This document shows positions 11,428-22,657 of a stretch of 64,000 nucleotides of DNA, in pieces. Below the pieces are notes generated by a model. That model did not search any database. It saw only the letters and a program-made list of their open reading frames with translations, and was not told the origin of the DNA. Made by a program: the position numbers and the translations under genes. The stretch covers positions 47,730,192-47,794,191 of the forward strand of contig OY754464.1 in the NCBI GenBank assembly GCA_963575645.1. The letters run 5' to 3'. Each line of letters begins with the position of its first letter. The stretch's first letter is position 1. The DNA comes from Xanthostigma xanthostigma (Eukaryota; Arthropoda; Insecta; Raphidioptera; Raphidiidae).

Positions 11428-11713
11428 AACTTACAAGTGAAGTTAATATAAAGCGTGTAAAAAAAGCCCTGCTGACAACGTAGTGTATTTACTAATACAA
11501 GCAGTGTGGCTTTATTATGTGCACTTTTTGGGCAAAAGAAAAATTTTAATTCTTTCAAAAAATACTTAAAATATTTTTTCTCTTAATTTCAATATGATCA
11601 TCATTCCAATATCTGCACTAAGTTAGATTTTGAAACGATACTGAGATTTTTTTGGTATTTTTGAGCTCCAGAAACATTTTTTAACCTCTAAAAACCATCT
11701 TTAAAATGAGCTA

Positions 11714-12855
11714 CAGGACGCTGGCACCTCATATATGGAATTTCAGTTGACCAATTATACCATTTAAAAGGTCAGAAAATGGTCATAAAAGGTCACTTAA
11801 TTTCATTAATTGGTCAGCAATAGAACATTTTTTATTAGCGGTTTAAGTTTTTCAAGGTCATCCAGAAATTCTGGCACCTCATTATTAATTAAATTAAAAA
11901 TAATACATGTACCTCATAGAAAATTGTGTGCTGATAATTGGTCAGCTAAAATAAATAATTGGTCAATCGATTTTCATTAAAATATCAATAATTAAGTTGT
12001 GTAAATTATATGGTGGAGGTGTCGTGATTATTACCCGTTCCTTACCACATCTTGTCGGCATTGAATTCAAAAAAGAAAATACACTGGTTTTCAAATGACG
12101 TAACAATTAAGTAAAGTAAAATTTTCATTGTTGATTGTAACTTTTATCTCAACATAACAAAGAAAATTTTTGTTGGATAATTGCAAAAATTAATCTTTGT
12201 TTTATACATAGCAATTATAACGTGCTGCCGCTTAAAATTACAAAACATTGTTATATTATTATATTAAACATTTAATGTTTATCATATGCGTTCTGATAAA
12301 GATTTCATGTGTGTTCATGTTATTCTAATGTGGGCGCACAGTGAATAAGTGTAGAAAAGCTTACACAGATGATCTTAAGTCAATCAGAAGAAATAATAAA
12401 TCGAACACGTGTGCGAATTGTTAAACAGAAACAACGATAAAAAACCGTGTTTTAGCTAATTATAAGAATCCAATTCGTGTAGACAAACTTTTGAGAAATG
12501 TGGTGAAGAACGGGTAATAATCACAGCACCTCCACCATATAATTTCAAATAAGAGTAGCGCGAACACAACTTAATTATTGATTTTTTAATGAAAATCGAT
12601 TGACCAGTTATTATTTATTTTAGCTGACCAATTATCAGCACACAATTTTCTATGAGGCACATGTATTATTTTTAATTTAATTAATAATGGGGTGCTGGAA
12701 TTTCTGGATGGCCTTGAAAAACTTAAACCGCTAATAAAAAATGTTCTATTGCTGACCAATTAATGAAATTAGGTGACCTTTTATGACCATTTTCTGACCT
12801 TTTAAATGGTATAATTGGTCAACTGAAATTCCATATATGAGGTGCCAGCGTCCTG
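11714..12855. mobile_element. Mariner-type MITE with long arms, 1.14 kb
   Basis: Ends read CAGGACGCTGGCACCTCATA inward on both sides, flanked by TA (11712-11713 and 12856-12857). The arms (11714-12050 and 12499-12855) match closely and contain several GGTCA-type motifs. The unique spacer of about 450 bp has no coding potential. The interrupted host sequence can be followed across the insertion, with TTTAAAATG on both sides. The TA site and CAGG tips point to a Tc1/mariner transposase acting in trans. Confidence 0.9.
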
Positions 12856-12985
12856 TATCTTTTAAAATGGCCTTGTGCGGTGATGAATTTTGATACGTGG
12901 ACCAAATTTCGTTAAAACTGATTGAGGCTGTCCAGAGTTATTGTGTTAACACACACACACACAACCACATACACATTTTCAAAAC

Positions 12986-13033
12986 TGGTGCCAAAATGTT
13001 CAGGGGACTATAAACCCGAACACTTTGGCACCA
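12986..13033. repeat. Compact hairpin
   Basis: TGGTGCCAAAATGTTC pairs with GAACACTTTGGCACCA across a 16-bp loop with one mismatch. It lies in a decayed dispersed repeat that also carries an AC microsatellite at 12947-12963. A terminator or small-RNA role cannot be judged from sequence. Confidence 0.75.
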
Positions 13034-13041
13034 TTTTCAAG

Positions 13042-13787
13042 AGATTATGAAAGTCGAGAAATTTTGGTCCGATCCCTAGGTCCCACCATCCGACCGACGT
13101 CAATATTGTATGTGCCATATGGCAAATACACTAATAAAAAAAAGAAAAATAGTGGTGACAGTAGACAAAAAATTTAATTTAAAAAAAAATGTATATCGGT
13201 TGATTACGGATCGCTGACGGACTGCCATAAAAACACGATTTGTATTTTAAAAAATATAGTTCAAAAATTGAAAATCCAAGTGATACTTTTATCAGTTCTC
13301 AGACTTGTAGTAGAGAAGCCACAGAAAATAATAACGGGATCGCTGCACGCTCGGCTCATAGCTTCGATTGCTGACTATTAATACTGGCTTAAACCTGTCT
13401 TATGCACTGCTGGAATCACTGATTGCATTTGCGTTGTATTGTTCACTGGTTTGGTGTAAATGGTGGAAGAGACGGGGCATGTGGTGGGAATGCAAGGCGC
13501 AATCTTTGTCTCAAGCCTGCAATGAATAGTTCCTGAAATTTCATTACGATGTCGTCGACATCTCAGAGTATATTTTTACCCACGACTGAACGGAGAAGGT
13601 ATATGCGTTTAGGGTGAGAGATTGTTTGTGTGTGCAATTGAATGTCGTCATGTATCTCGAAAACGGTTTGATCAATAATTAATTAATAATTCTGATGCGG
13701 TTTTCTGTAAAGGGTTTGTAATTCATCTGCGAGAAATCTCTAAAAAGTTTAAATAAAACACAAAATTAAAAATAGTGAAAAAACTCA
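13042..13787. other. Unassigned region
   Basis: No gene or bounded repeat seen. Confidence 0.4.
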
Positions 13788-14413
13788 CGACGGATGTAAA
13801 CGTTGTAATTGAAAAAGGATTAAATAAAATATTAAAACCTCCCGACTAAAAGGCGGTAAATTACCAAAAAAATCCGTCCGAGGCTGCCATTCGCTGCCCT
13901 GAAATGAACTAAAATATTGCAATTTTAGAATATGTGACTGATTGAAATCACGTTGGGTACCTACCTACGTAAATAATTTTAGTCGTCGATTGATATTTTC
14001 CTATTCTTAATTTAGGGCAGCGAATGGTAGCCCTCGACGGATTTTTTTCGGTTATTTACTTCCTTTTAGTCGGGGATTTTAGAAGTTTAATTAATCCTTT
14101 TTCAAATCTTTGATTAACGTCTGATTAGAACTCTTCAATAAATAAAATTATCGACCAATTTTTCAGACAAATATATTAACAAAAAATATATAAATTCAAT
14201 TCATTAACGCTTCGGTCCGGATTTGGATCTTCTTCAGAACTGATCTAAAAAATATATAAATTAATTAATATCAGTTCTGAAGAAAGTCCAAATCCGGACC
14301 GAAACGTTAATGTATTGAATTTATATATTTTTTGCTAACATATTTGTGAAAAATTGGTCGATAATTTTATTTATTAATTTATTCTTTTTCAATTACAACG
14401 TTTACATCAGTCG
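13788..14413. repeat. Nested foldback with two internal hairpins
   Basis: The outermost arms pair GATGTAAACGTTGTAATTGA at about 13794 with its reverse complement near 14385-14408. Inside are two separate hairpins. The first (13838-13925 with 13990-14083) has arms containing CCGACTAAAAGG and CATTCGCTGCCCT. The second (14151-14256 with 14263-14366) has arms containing GACCAATTTTTCAGAC and a hammerhead-like motif. A partial copy of the outer arm also lies between the hairpins at about 14084-14115. This telescoped layout suggests insertion of one foldback into another. Confidence 0.75.
14267..14318 (+). ncRNA. Hammerhead-like motif in a foldback arm
   Basis: The sequence CTGAAGA, a small stem-loop (GTCC, loop, GGAC) and then CGAAACGTTAAT resembles the core of hammerhead ribozymes (CUGANGA, helix II, GAAA). 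An inverted copy lies at about 14205-14255, where helix II is GATCC with GGACC. Relatives are at 21280-21330, 21945-21990 and 49125-49180. Penelope-like retroelements are known to carry hammerhead motifs near their ends. Here one or two extra bases separate CTGAAGA from helix II, so activity is uncertain and it may be only a conserved structural repeat. Confidence 0.4.
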
Positions 14414-14621
14414 TAGGTTATTTAAAATTTTTAATTTTGTTTTTTATTTTATGTTTCAGTATCGATATTATAACTGGAATAATTGTTTCGAAATTGAGTA
14501 GCAGGAACATGTTACCACTAATATAAGTTATCAATATTATCAATAGAAATAGCTTTTTGTACACCCCCCCCACAAAACAGTGCGTGCATAGTGACAGTAA
14601 AATAAAATAAAACAAAAAGTA

Positions 14622-14961
14622 TTTTTCAAAAGCAACCTGTCAGTTACCGCTTAATTTTATAAAATGAATAGAGACAGAAAAGCGACACGAAGCAGGGGTA
14701 GTTTTCGTAAACAAAACGGTACAACCCAAATGAAATGTAATATGGCCGCACACAAGGTTCAAATCAGCAGTCAGAAATATTATTATGAAGTGATAATCAG
14801 CTATTTTATAGTAGATATTGAGTGAAAAAAATGTAGTATGTCGAACGTAATGCTTTTGTGGCTCGCGTGACTGTTAAAACTTGCTGATTCTTATTTGTCC
14901 ATACTGTCACACATAAAATATTGCATTACAGTGTAGATACATCAACTACTATTATCTATAA
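14622..14961 (+). repeat. Dispersed repeat family X, copy 1
   Basis: This copy aligns along its length with 32245-32575. Shared blocks include TTTTCAAAAGCAACCTGTC, GTAGTTTTCGTAA, ATATGGCCGCACACA, CAGCTATTTTATA and GTGACTGTTAAAAC. Reverse-oriented copies are at 16920-18160, 23771 and 57832. No protein is encoded and no terminal repeat was identified. It could be a SINE, a Helitron-derived repeat or an LTR fragment. Confidence 0.75.
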
Positions 14962-16678
14962 TTGTAAGTTTTTAAAGAAATTTCAACTTAGATGTAAAGT
15001 CTGAAGGATCTAGAAATCATTTTGATCAAACTTTCAGGGAATAGTAAAGGACAACTTCTGGTTTCTACTGAAGAGGGATGAGCTAAAAAACCGAAATTAA
15101 TTTTTTTTCCAGTCAGGAATCACGACACTTATTGGCGTGAGCATGGAAGTAGAAGAACCAACTGAATCGTGTTTTATCAAGGTATATGTGACATTTAACA
15201 ATATAATGTGTACACGAGATCTTCATTCCTCTCACTGTTTTATACCTACTTTACGCAGTGTCGTAACATCAATATACGATAATCAAACTCGTTAATATTG
15301 TAGTTTCTCAGTTATTTTTAAAAAAATATTTAGAAAATTTTTGTTTTCTAAAATAAAAATGTACAATGCAATGGCATACTTCAGTCTGATTAATTAATAT
15401 ATTTTTGTATACGCCGCTTTCCACTCAATCTCGAATCGTGATGCTCCGGCTAAATACAGAGTAGGGATTTAAGGTCAACCGGAAAATGGTTAAAAAATAA
15501 TAAAAACTCCCGACGATCTATCTCACGATCTCATCCCAGTTAACCGAATGTAGAAACTCTTTTTATACAACAAAAACAAGGTGTTTTCAAAAGAAAAGAC
15601 GAGCTTTTTTGCTTTTCAGTAAAACAATAAATAATCGGTTTAAAAACAGCATATCAAAGAAAAATAGACTGCACCGTGGGAAGTTAGTCACACACTTACT
15701 TAGGTTACAATTTTGTAACTCCGAGAGCTGTTTGTCAGAGAGATCTGAGCTTGATGTATCTAAATAAGGGATGTTAAATAGAGGCTAATGTGCATATTAT
15801 TAACCGTTGATACTCGGTATCGATGTTCAAATACTAAAATTATAACCATTGAATTTATGACGTTAGAAAAAAAGACTTAAAAAATGACGTCTTTCTAAAA
15901 AGCCACTAAAAGGAGGAAAATAATGAAAATTTGCGGATGGCGCTAATTTATTTACCAAAACTTTTTATATTTCTGTTTTTATTAAAATGGCATTGATCTC
16001 AAATTTTCATTATTGTCCTTCTATCAGTAGCCTTTATGAAGATTAGTAGTTTATACTTTTTAGTGGATTTAAAGTAACTGGCTTCTGTTTTTAATATTTG
16101 ATTACTAAACTGAAAACTAGACATATATTTTTAAAAAATCTGCTGAATCGATTTAAGTAAAATTTATGTGGGATCACTCTGAAGGTATGCACTATTAAAT
16201 AGAAAAAAATTGGTAGGTAACATATAAAAAAATCTCTTTTTTTGAAGTCAGTTAAAAACGACTGATAAAAAACTATATGCGGGATTAATCCGATAACATT
16301 CTGAACAAAATGAACGAAATTTTTCAAATCGGTTCATAACTGGCGGAGATATCGCGGAACAATAATACTCGTAAAAATTACATGTAAATATCCTACCAAA
16401 GTTTGATTTCGATCCGCTCAGTCGTTTACTTGTATCGTGCTGAACAGGCAAACAAGCATGTTTTTGAGACCTCAAGTAGGGCAAATATTGTAAAATTTTG
16501 AAGAGTTATTTTTTACCTAGATTACTATCATTTTTTACCTGTGGATTTGGAATGGTAAAAAAGCGCCACACTTAATTTTTACTTCAATGGCGGTTGGAGT
16601 GGCAACTTTCAGTCGAGGAAGTTTAGATACCTATACTGTGTTTCTTCAGCGATTCAATATATTTTGTAATATGTGAAT
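14962..16678. other. Unassigned region with a small inverted repeat
   Basis: A short inverted pair lies at about 15909-15935 and 15992-16022 (AGGA.AATAATGAAAATTTG). The sequence 16150-16460 contains phrases such as TTTTTCAAATCGGTTCATAA that recur in dispersed insect repeats, but no borders could be set. Confidence 0.4.
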
Positions 16679-16730
16679 CTGCAGGTAGATATGATTCGTA
16701 CGCGCGTATCGTCCGTTCGAACCCCTGCAG
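16679..16730 (+). other. Miniature tRNA-like structure
   Basis: Fifty-two bases begin CTGCAGG and end with the perfect complement CCTGCAG, giving a seven-pair acceptor-like stem. TA follows at the positions expected for tRNA bases 8 and 9, and a B-box-like GTTCGAACC precedes the 3' strand. There is no room for all arms, so it is a truncated tRNA-like element or a chance hairpin. The 3' flank is unusually rich in C. Confidence 0.3.
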
Positions 16731-17083
16731 CGACACAGCACTTAACGCGCACAACACCTTTCCCCCGCCCCCACACACATAAACGCGCCACTACTTCTTC
16801 TATTCTATACTTTAGCAAAATGTGAAGCGGCTTATGTCGAAGCTTTGTAAATATAACGATGTTTCTATGCAGCTGCGTGAGATTCAAATGTAAAAAACTC
16901 ACTTTTCGTAGCTTGCATGTAACGGGTCATATTACGTGTCGGAATATAAGCATGAAAAGTAGCCCATTTTTTGGAAGATAGGGCAAAATAGTAGGTTATG
17001 TATTTAGTGCGTGAGTTATTATTTTATAAGCGTCAGCGAGTTTTAACAGTCACACGAGTCATAGAATATTCACGATCGCTATA

Positions 17084-17845
17084 CAGTGTGTCCCTGGATT
17101 GAGTTCACAATAGGTGAGATTGACCAAAAATTTTCGAATTAGAATTTCATATTTTGGGATTCCGCCCTGCTTGGTCTGAAACTTATTTTTAGTTTACTTT
17201 CGATTTTTTTAAATCAAGTAGGCCTTTACAGTAGAGCAAAACCTCTTTTCGTTTCAGGTAAAGTACCTTTTCCGTTCATAGTACGCAAGAGTGTCACTAA
17301 AAAAAGTTGTTCACAATGAAAAATTATGGCGTTATCCAAATTTTCAGAATGATCGGCCTACTTTGATAATAGAAGTAGAAAAATATTTATTATTAAGGAT
17401 TACATGATAAATCTAAGTGAGAAAACAGGATGATTAGAAGTGTTCAAATTAACATTCAAATTTTTACAGTTTATAAAAAAAAATAAATTAAACTTCAATT
17501 ACTCTATTTGGCTTCCTCCACGCGATTGTTTTTCAAACAAAACAAAACAAAAGTGGATTTTATCAAAGTAGGCCGATCATTCTGAAAATTTGCATAACGC
17601 CATAATTTTTCATTGTGAACAACTTTTCTTAGTGACACTTTTGCGTACTATGAACGGAAAAGGTACTTTACCTGAAACGAAAAGAGGTTTTGCTCTACTG
17701 TAAAGGCCTACTTGATTTAAAAAAATCGAAAGTAAACTAAAAATAAGTTTCAGACCAAGCAGGTCGGAATCCCAAAATATGAAACTCTAATTCGAAAATT
17801 TTTGGTCAATCTCACCTATTGTGAACTCAATTCGGGGACACACTG
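17084..17845. mobile_element. Mariner-type MITE with near-perfect arms, 762 bp
   Basis: The tips are CAGTGTGTCCC and its complement, with TA at 17082-17083 and 17846-17847. Arms of about 284 bp (17084-17367 and 17561-17845) are almost identical, which indicates a recent origin or gene conversion between arms. The spacer is 193 bp. No transposase is encoded. Confidence 0.92.
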
Positions 17846-17857
17846 TATATCTATACG

Positions 17858-17930
17858 CCGCAAACGAAATAAATTTTTTGTAGAATTATATCTATCGCAC
17901 TCGGATGAAACCGGGACGGACCCCTAATAT
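17858..17930 (+). mobile_element. Helitron-like 3' fragment
   Basis: GCAAACGAAAT, AGAATTATATCTAT, then CTCGGATGAAACCGGGACGG and CTAAT match the reverse complement of the 3' part of the complete element at 45451-45870. The terminal CTAG has become CTAA. It lies directly beside the MITE inside family X. Confidence 0.65.
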
Positions 17931-18160
17931 ACATAATACATATATATCTCGTTCGTAAACATTTTATATATAGTATTTTTGCACGCACTTGCTATAAAAT
18001 AACTGTTTTTTAGACATAATAAATATATTTGACAGCTAAGTGTGTAGCCAGTTGCTTTTCAGTTGGGTTGCCTGCTTTGTGCCGCTTTGCTATCTTGTTC
18101 ATCCTATAGAAGTAAACAGTAACTGACACGGCGCTTTTGAACTGTTAAGATTATAGCGAT

Positions 18161-18699
18161 GTTTTAATTTAAAGCACGAGAGCGTCATGCTTAGTTTATG
18201 GTTTACTGTTGAAATATGAAAATTAAGCTCTACCCGGGGCGAATATTTAAAGTATTATCATTTATATCAATCAATGGGCTATGGTCTTTTATTTAGTTGG
18301 GTAGGAAAACCTATTGTCATTACTAGGCATAGTAGTAAGCAATAAAAAATTTAATTCAACATTAGTGTAGAAATAAAACGTTTTAATTTAAAAAAACATG
18401 TAAAAAATAACATAAGCTTTTTCGCATTGTCATCACAGATAAACCATCGTGTGAATTTGCAACTGTTTCTTAAGAGCCCTTCTCCTCGTAAATTAGAGAT
18501 AGGAAAACACATCTTAATTTTAAACTAAAATCACTGTCAAATGAAAATGAAAAAGTACGATAAATTTAACACATGAACGATATGAAACAGAACAATAAGC
18601 TCATCAAATTAAAAAAGAAACTGTGTATTTTACACTACACACTGCAGACGTTAAACTGGTATAATTATAAAAGAAAACAAAAAAAGATAATAATAGTGG
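18161..18699. other. Unassigned AT-rich region
   Basis: No gene or bounded element seen. Confidence 0.4.
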
Positions 18700-18770
18700 C
18701 TCTGACGACCGGAATCGAACCTGGTCGTTCTTTAGGCTACGCGGCAACCGTTCTACCTCGCCGCCAACTT
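18700..18770 (-). pseudogene. tRNA-like relic
   Basis: On the minus strand there is an A-box-like TGGCGGCGAGG and a perfect B box GGTTCGATTCC within a T arm that has one mismatch. No acceptor stem can be drawn and the anticodon is unclear. It is a decayed tRNA gene or SINE head. Confidence 0.4.
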
Positions 18771-20228
18771 TATTAATGATCTGCAACCGGTTTTCATAGT
18801 ATATAATATACAGGTATACGTACATTCGTTACGTTTTCAATCTCATGAATCAATTCTACCCTACCGTGCCAAAAGAAGTTTTACTTAAGAAAAAACGAAT
18901 CATGAAAAATACAGCTGGTCTAAGATCTTCAGTATTTTTTTGTGATTTTTGTAGACACAACTCCTAAAACTAAAGAGATACAGAGGCATACATGTAGGCC
19001 AACATAAAAGGCGTCTACTGTTGTGAAATAAACACGCAACCGCTTCAAGCGAGGCTTTATCGAAAGTAAGTGTTTTCCAAACAGGTATTAACTAGAAACC
19101 GGAATGATGCGTTTGCATACTGAGTAACCGCGGGCGATTCAAATAACAAATCTTTGCCAGTTCAGTTTTAATTACTGTTTTACCGACACGTGACGTTTCA
19201 CACAACTCAAAGGTTACACAATAACCTGTTATTTATTTCAGTGACGCACCGATAATCTTTCCTTGGGGCAAAAATGGAACTGTATATTTTGTTTCAATAT
19301 ATCGCTACACGTATAGTATAAGTATCCAATATAAAAACATAATATATAGACGGGAGAAAGAAGGTGGGGAGCAGTTACTTCTCAATGTTTGTTTTTTTTT
19401 TTTTTTTGTACAAAGGTCACTAGCTGCGAAGATTATCTGGGCCTAGTTCTAAGGTCACTGCACACGAGGACGCCTCATGCCGCTATATTCCTTGCTAGAT
19501 TAGGCTGCTATAGCATGTGTGCACGAAGTCTACTAGCGCCGCTAGTGGCTAATAGAGAATTATTGAACTCACTTTTTATGGAAATTGCGACATGTTTCTA
19601 AGGTGATAAGTAAAAAACTTTAGTTGGCCATGATGTGTCAAAAAAAAAATGTAATAAGGAAAACTGTTGCTAATTTGTTTACACTGACAGCGGAACGTCA
19701 AATTAGGGCGCCAATGGTCTTTATTTTACTTAAATCGCCATCAGCGCAATAGCCCCGAACACAACAAGCATTTACAGATCACGCGCTTAGTTTTCCTATG
19801 CTTTCTTTGTAATTAAAAAACTTTATAAAATTATAACTATTTTCACTTTTAACATTGCTCACTGACATACGGAAAATTTGAGTTTGAAATTTCCCCTAGT
19901 GCTCAACACAAACGCTCCCATCGAAAAATTTGTAACTCCGCCTCCCTGCACATAGCCTATATTTCAAGCGTGCTGTGGTGATGACTTTTATGTGTTTGCT
20001 CCACACGATGCATGTATTGAAGCTTGCTTTGTAGATGGGAATGGTGTGCGCGCAGTGGTAATTTTAATGTTAATAAAAGTGGACGTTTATTGTCTCTGAA
20101 CAGAATACACATTATATGGCCCAGTGTTTGTTTGTGGGCGTTTTTCCATGTCGCCCACGGTTCTAATTTTGAAATCATTCTTGTGACCTGGCACGTGAGC
20201 CTACAGTGACGTCATTTTACATCCTCGC
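18771..20228. other. Unassigned region
   Basis: Nothing with a supported identity. A run of about 19 T lies at 19390-19408. A stretch from 19420 to 19560 is somewhat richer in G and C but has no recognisable coding frame. Confidence 0.4.
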
Positions 20229-20320
20229 ACAAATGCCGTCAAATGTGTAATGTTGACGGCATTTGTACTCTGAGGATGAAAGTAAATCCTTCGAAACGTT
20301 AGTCAATAAATGCAAATTTA
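20229..20320 (+). ncRNA. Hairpin followed by hammerhead-like motif
   Basis: A perfect 13-bp stem (CAAATGCCGTCAA with its complement) at 20230-20267 is followed at once by CTGAGGA, a stem-loop (GAAAG with CCTTC, one mismatch) and CGAAACGTTAGTC. AC/GT could form a two-pair helix III just before the C that would be cleaved, and GCATTT upstream pairs with AAATGC downstream as the outer part of helix I. This fits the minimal hammerheads of Penelope-like elements better than the other copies here. One extra base before helix II and the competing upstream hairpin keep this tentative. Confidence 0.45.
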
Positions 20321-21043
20321 ATATTTAATAATAATAATAATTTTATTTAATTTAGTTTTTCTGGGTCCTTTGGCCACTGTAGACGTTGTTTAAAAAAATT
20401 AATTAATAAATAAAGTTTAACATAAATTTATATCTATTTTCAACTTAAGAAAAATCTCCTGATTTTTTTATTATGTTAAATTTAAAAAATTAAAAACAAC
20501 AGTTTTGTTATTTACTATTAAATATAAATCTAAGCAATAAAAAGAAAAACATTGTATGTGTCCGCATTCCCGTTAGGTATTTATAATTATTTAAAATAAA
20601 TATTACGGACGTTAAAATGGAAAATAGTTGAAATTAATAATACTAAGATCTATAAGTCCATGTGCTTGTAAAAATAATAATTAAGTGCATAAAAAGATAT
20701 GGCGTTAACCAGAGATCTCTGGCGTTAACTATACATAATATAGTTTGATTTGTGTATTAGGCGCATAGTTGAAAGTGTCGAAAGTACGCGAAAGTGGCGT
20801 TATTCTATTTGTCCGTCTTTTTTGTATAAAATTAGTTAATAGCAATGAGTGAATGGAGGATTTTTTGGAAATTAGGACAAGACAACTTTAGGAGAGTAAG
20901 AGTTTACAGGGAGAGGATTGGTCATATGGACTTGTATAATGAACCATCTCGATATTTATCCGAAATTATTGAAAAATTGACCAGTATAGGAAATATCGTT
21001 TCTCGGCATGAGGCAATAGGAAAATTCCTAGAACATAATATAT
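20321..21043. other. Unassigned region with an unrecognised open frame
   Basis: The only notable item is a 78-codon frame at 20845-21081 that begins MSEWRIFWKLGQDNF and runs into a tRNA-like sequence. It has no recognised domain, and its last codons come from the T arm of that sequence, so I do not call it a gene. Confidence 0.4.
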
Positions 21044-21110
21044 CCTCACCGGGATTTGAACCCGATACCTTCAGAATGTGAGTCTCAATGCTCTCACTAG
21101 GCGTTCAGCT
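21044..21110 (-). pseudogene. tRNA-like relic, possibly Val(CAC)
   Basis: On the minus strand the T arm is excellent (TCGGG, TTCAAAT, CCCGG). The anticodon region, GAGACTCACATTCTGAAGG, folds with loop CTCACAT, which would show CAC. The D arm keeps only GAGAGC. The acceptor ends do not pair. I read it as a tRNA-derived relic. Confidence 0.45.
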
Positions 21111-21171
21111 GTAATATTTTAACAAAAAAAATTGTTTCGGTCTAAGAACAGGAATCGATTATATCGGTACA

Positions 21172-22130
21172 TGACGTTTTGGTCCCGCCGTTTTGGTCCC
21201 GGCCGTTTTTGTCCCCGATATTAGATTATGACAAATAAAACTACCGACCAATTTTTCAGACAATATATTGACAAAAATTAACGTTTCGATCCGGATTTGG
21301 ATCTTCTTCGGATTTGAGCTAAAAAATAAAAAATAAAAAAAATAATTTAGTAATTACTTTATATAATACATGTATGCTGTATTTTTTCAATATGTAAATA
21401 TTAATGAAAAAATAATAAATAATTACTAATTAATTTTTTAATTGAACGATTTTTGTTAAATAAAGTGACGTCACTCTAAATCCAATATGGCAGACTTTAA
21501 AAGATGGCGAACTAAGTTTTTTATGCTTTCCTACAAATGAAAGGGCTTGCTGAGAATACGAACGCGAGTTAAACTAAAAAGTAAAAAAATGTTTAAAAGC
21601 AAGCTTATTTAAATGCGCTAAAAAGAATAAAATAAACTTTACTATCAACTTATAACGACAATACACAATTTATATAATATAAAAGCTTGTAGCGAGATTC
21701 ACCTGTGTAGATAAACAAGTAAATTAAATAGCTTGATCTGATTTTAATTTTTAAAATTTTCAAACTGAGTAAATACGAGTAGGTAATCGCGCGACAGGCT
21801 TTTATATTATATAAATTGTGTAATGTCATAAGTTGATAGTAACTGCTTTAAAGGAGAAGTTTATTTTATTCTTTTTAGCGCTTTTAAATAAAAGCTTGTT
21901 TTTAAAAAAGTTTTTTTATTTTTAATTTATTATATTTTTATTTTTTAGCTCAATTCCTAAAAAGTTCCAAATCCGGATCAAAACGTTAATTGTTTGAATT
22001 ATATTATTTAATTTTCTGTCAATAAATTGTCTGAAAAATTGGTCGGTAATTTTATTTGTCATAATCTAATAACAGGGACCAAAACGGCCGGGACCAAAAC
22101 GGCGGGACCAAAACGGCCGTACCAAAAAGT
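21172..22130. repeat. Nested foldback with GGTCCC-rich ends
   Basis: The outer arms begin with short tandem units GTTTTGGTCCCGGCC (three on the left, four on the right, inverted). They continue through ATTAGATTATGACAAATAAA and GACCAATTTTTCAGAC into a hammerhead-like motif near 21285-21330, with a decayed partner near 21945-21990. Inside sits a second inverted pair (21575-21700 with 21795-21920) containing TTTATATAATATAAAAGC. Apart from the GGTCCC units, the outer arms match the second hairpin of 13788-14413, so both belong to one foldback family. No transposase is present. Confidence 0.78.
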
Positions 22131-22649
22131 CCTGCTTCGCGATTATATATTTTCGAGAGGATTACGTATAAATCTGACTGTGCACTATTTGCAAATGTAT
22201 TTAAAAAGAAGGGGATAAACAGATTTGTAGCTTAAGGCGATCACGCGTATTGTAAATATCATTTCGAGCGATGTCATTTCTCGCATCGACGCGCGCGACA
22301 TACTCTGTGTCAACAAACTGTGTGAACGCTCCCTTAGCGCGCGTCTGTTGGCCGCAGGCCGTTGTAATTGAACTGTAATTTCAAAAGACAGTAAACATGC
22401 GTGTGTCATTGCATGGACGAACGCGCGCGAGACGTTGTGTCAACAATCGATCGCATCGGTGTAAATATACTCTTATTGATATTATGTCTTTCTTGAAATT
22501 AAATTATTGTTTGTACAACTAACATTAAATCTTGTCCGAACAAAATATCTTTTACATTTTTTTTGTGCTGAGAAGTACAAAAGGAACTTGAGAATAACTG
22601 AGCATATTGCCTATATGTTTCCACAGGTGACAGTTTCCCTGATAAAAGT
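22131..22649. other. CpG-richer unassigned region
   Basis: From about 22225 to 22460 the sequence is richer in CG dinucleotides (GCGCGCGACA, CGCGCGAGAC) than its surroundings. I find no coding frame or core promoter here. Confidence 0.35.
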
Positions 22650-22657
22650 CCTCGGTT

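Larger units (their letters stand above)
16920..18160 (-). repeat. Family X, copy 2, interrupted
   Basis: On the minus strand this is the same family as 14622-14961. The conserved core AGCGAGTTTTAACAGTCACA lies at about 17035, and the other half, with GCTATAAAATA and TTGTGCCGCTTTGCTATCTTG-like sequence, lies at 17935-18160. The two halves are separated by a mariner-type MITE (17084-17845) and a Helitron 3' fragment (about 17858-17930), so the family X copy is older than both. Confidence 0.7.

Noticed and set aside
11258-11558. Frames with repetitive tyrosine/threonine or methionine/cysteine translations
   Set aside because: They translate the (CATA)n microsatellite.
12986-13033. microRNA precursor
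   Set aside because: The stem is only about 16 bp with no mature-arm signature; hairpins of this kind are common in the surrounding repeats.
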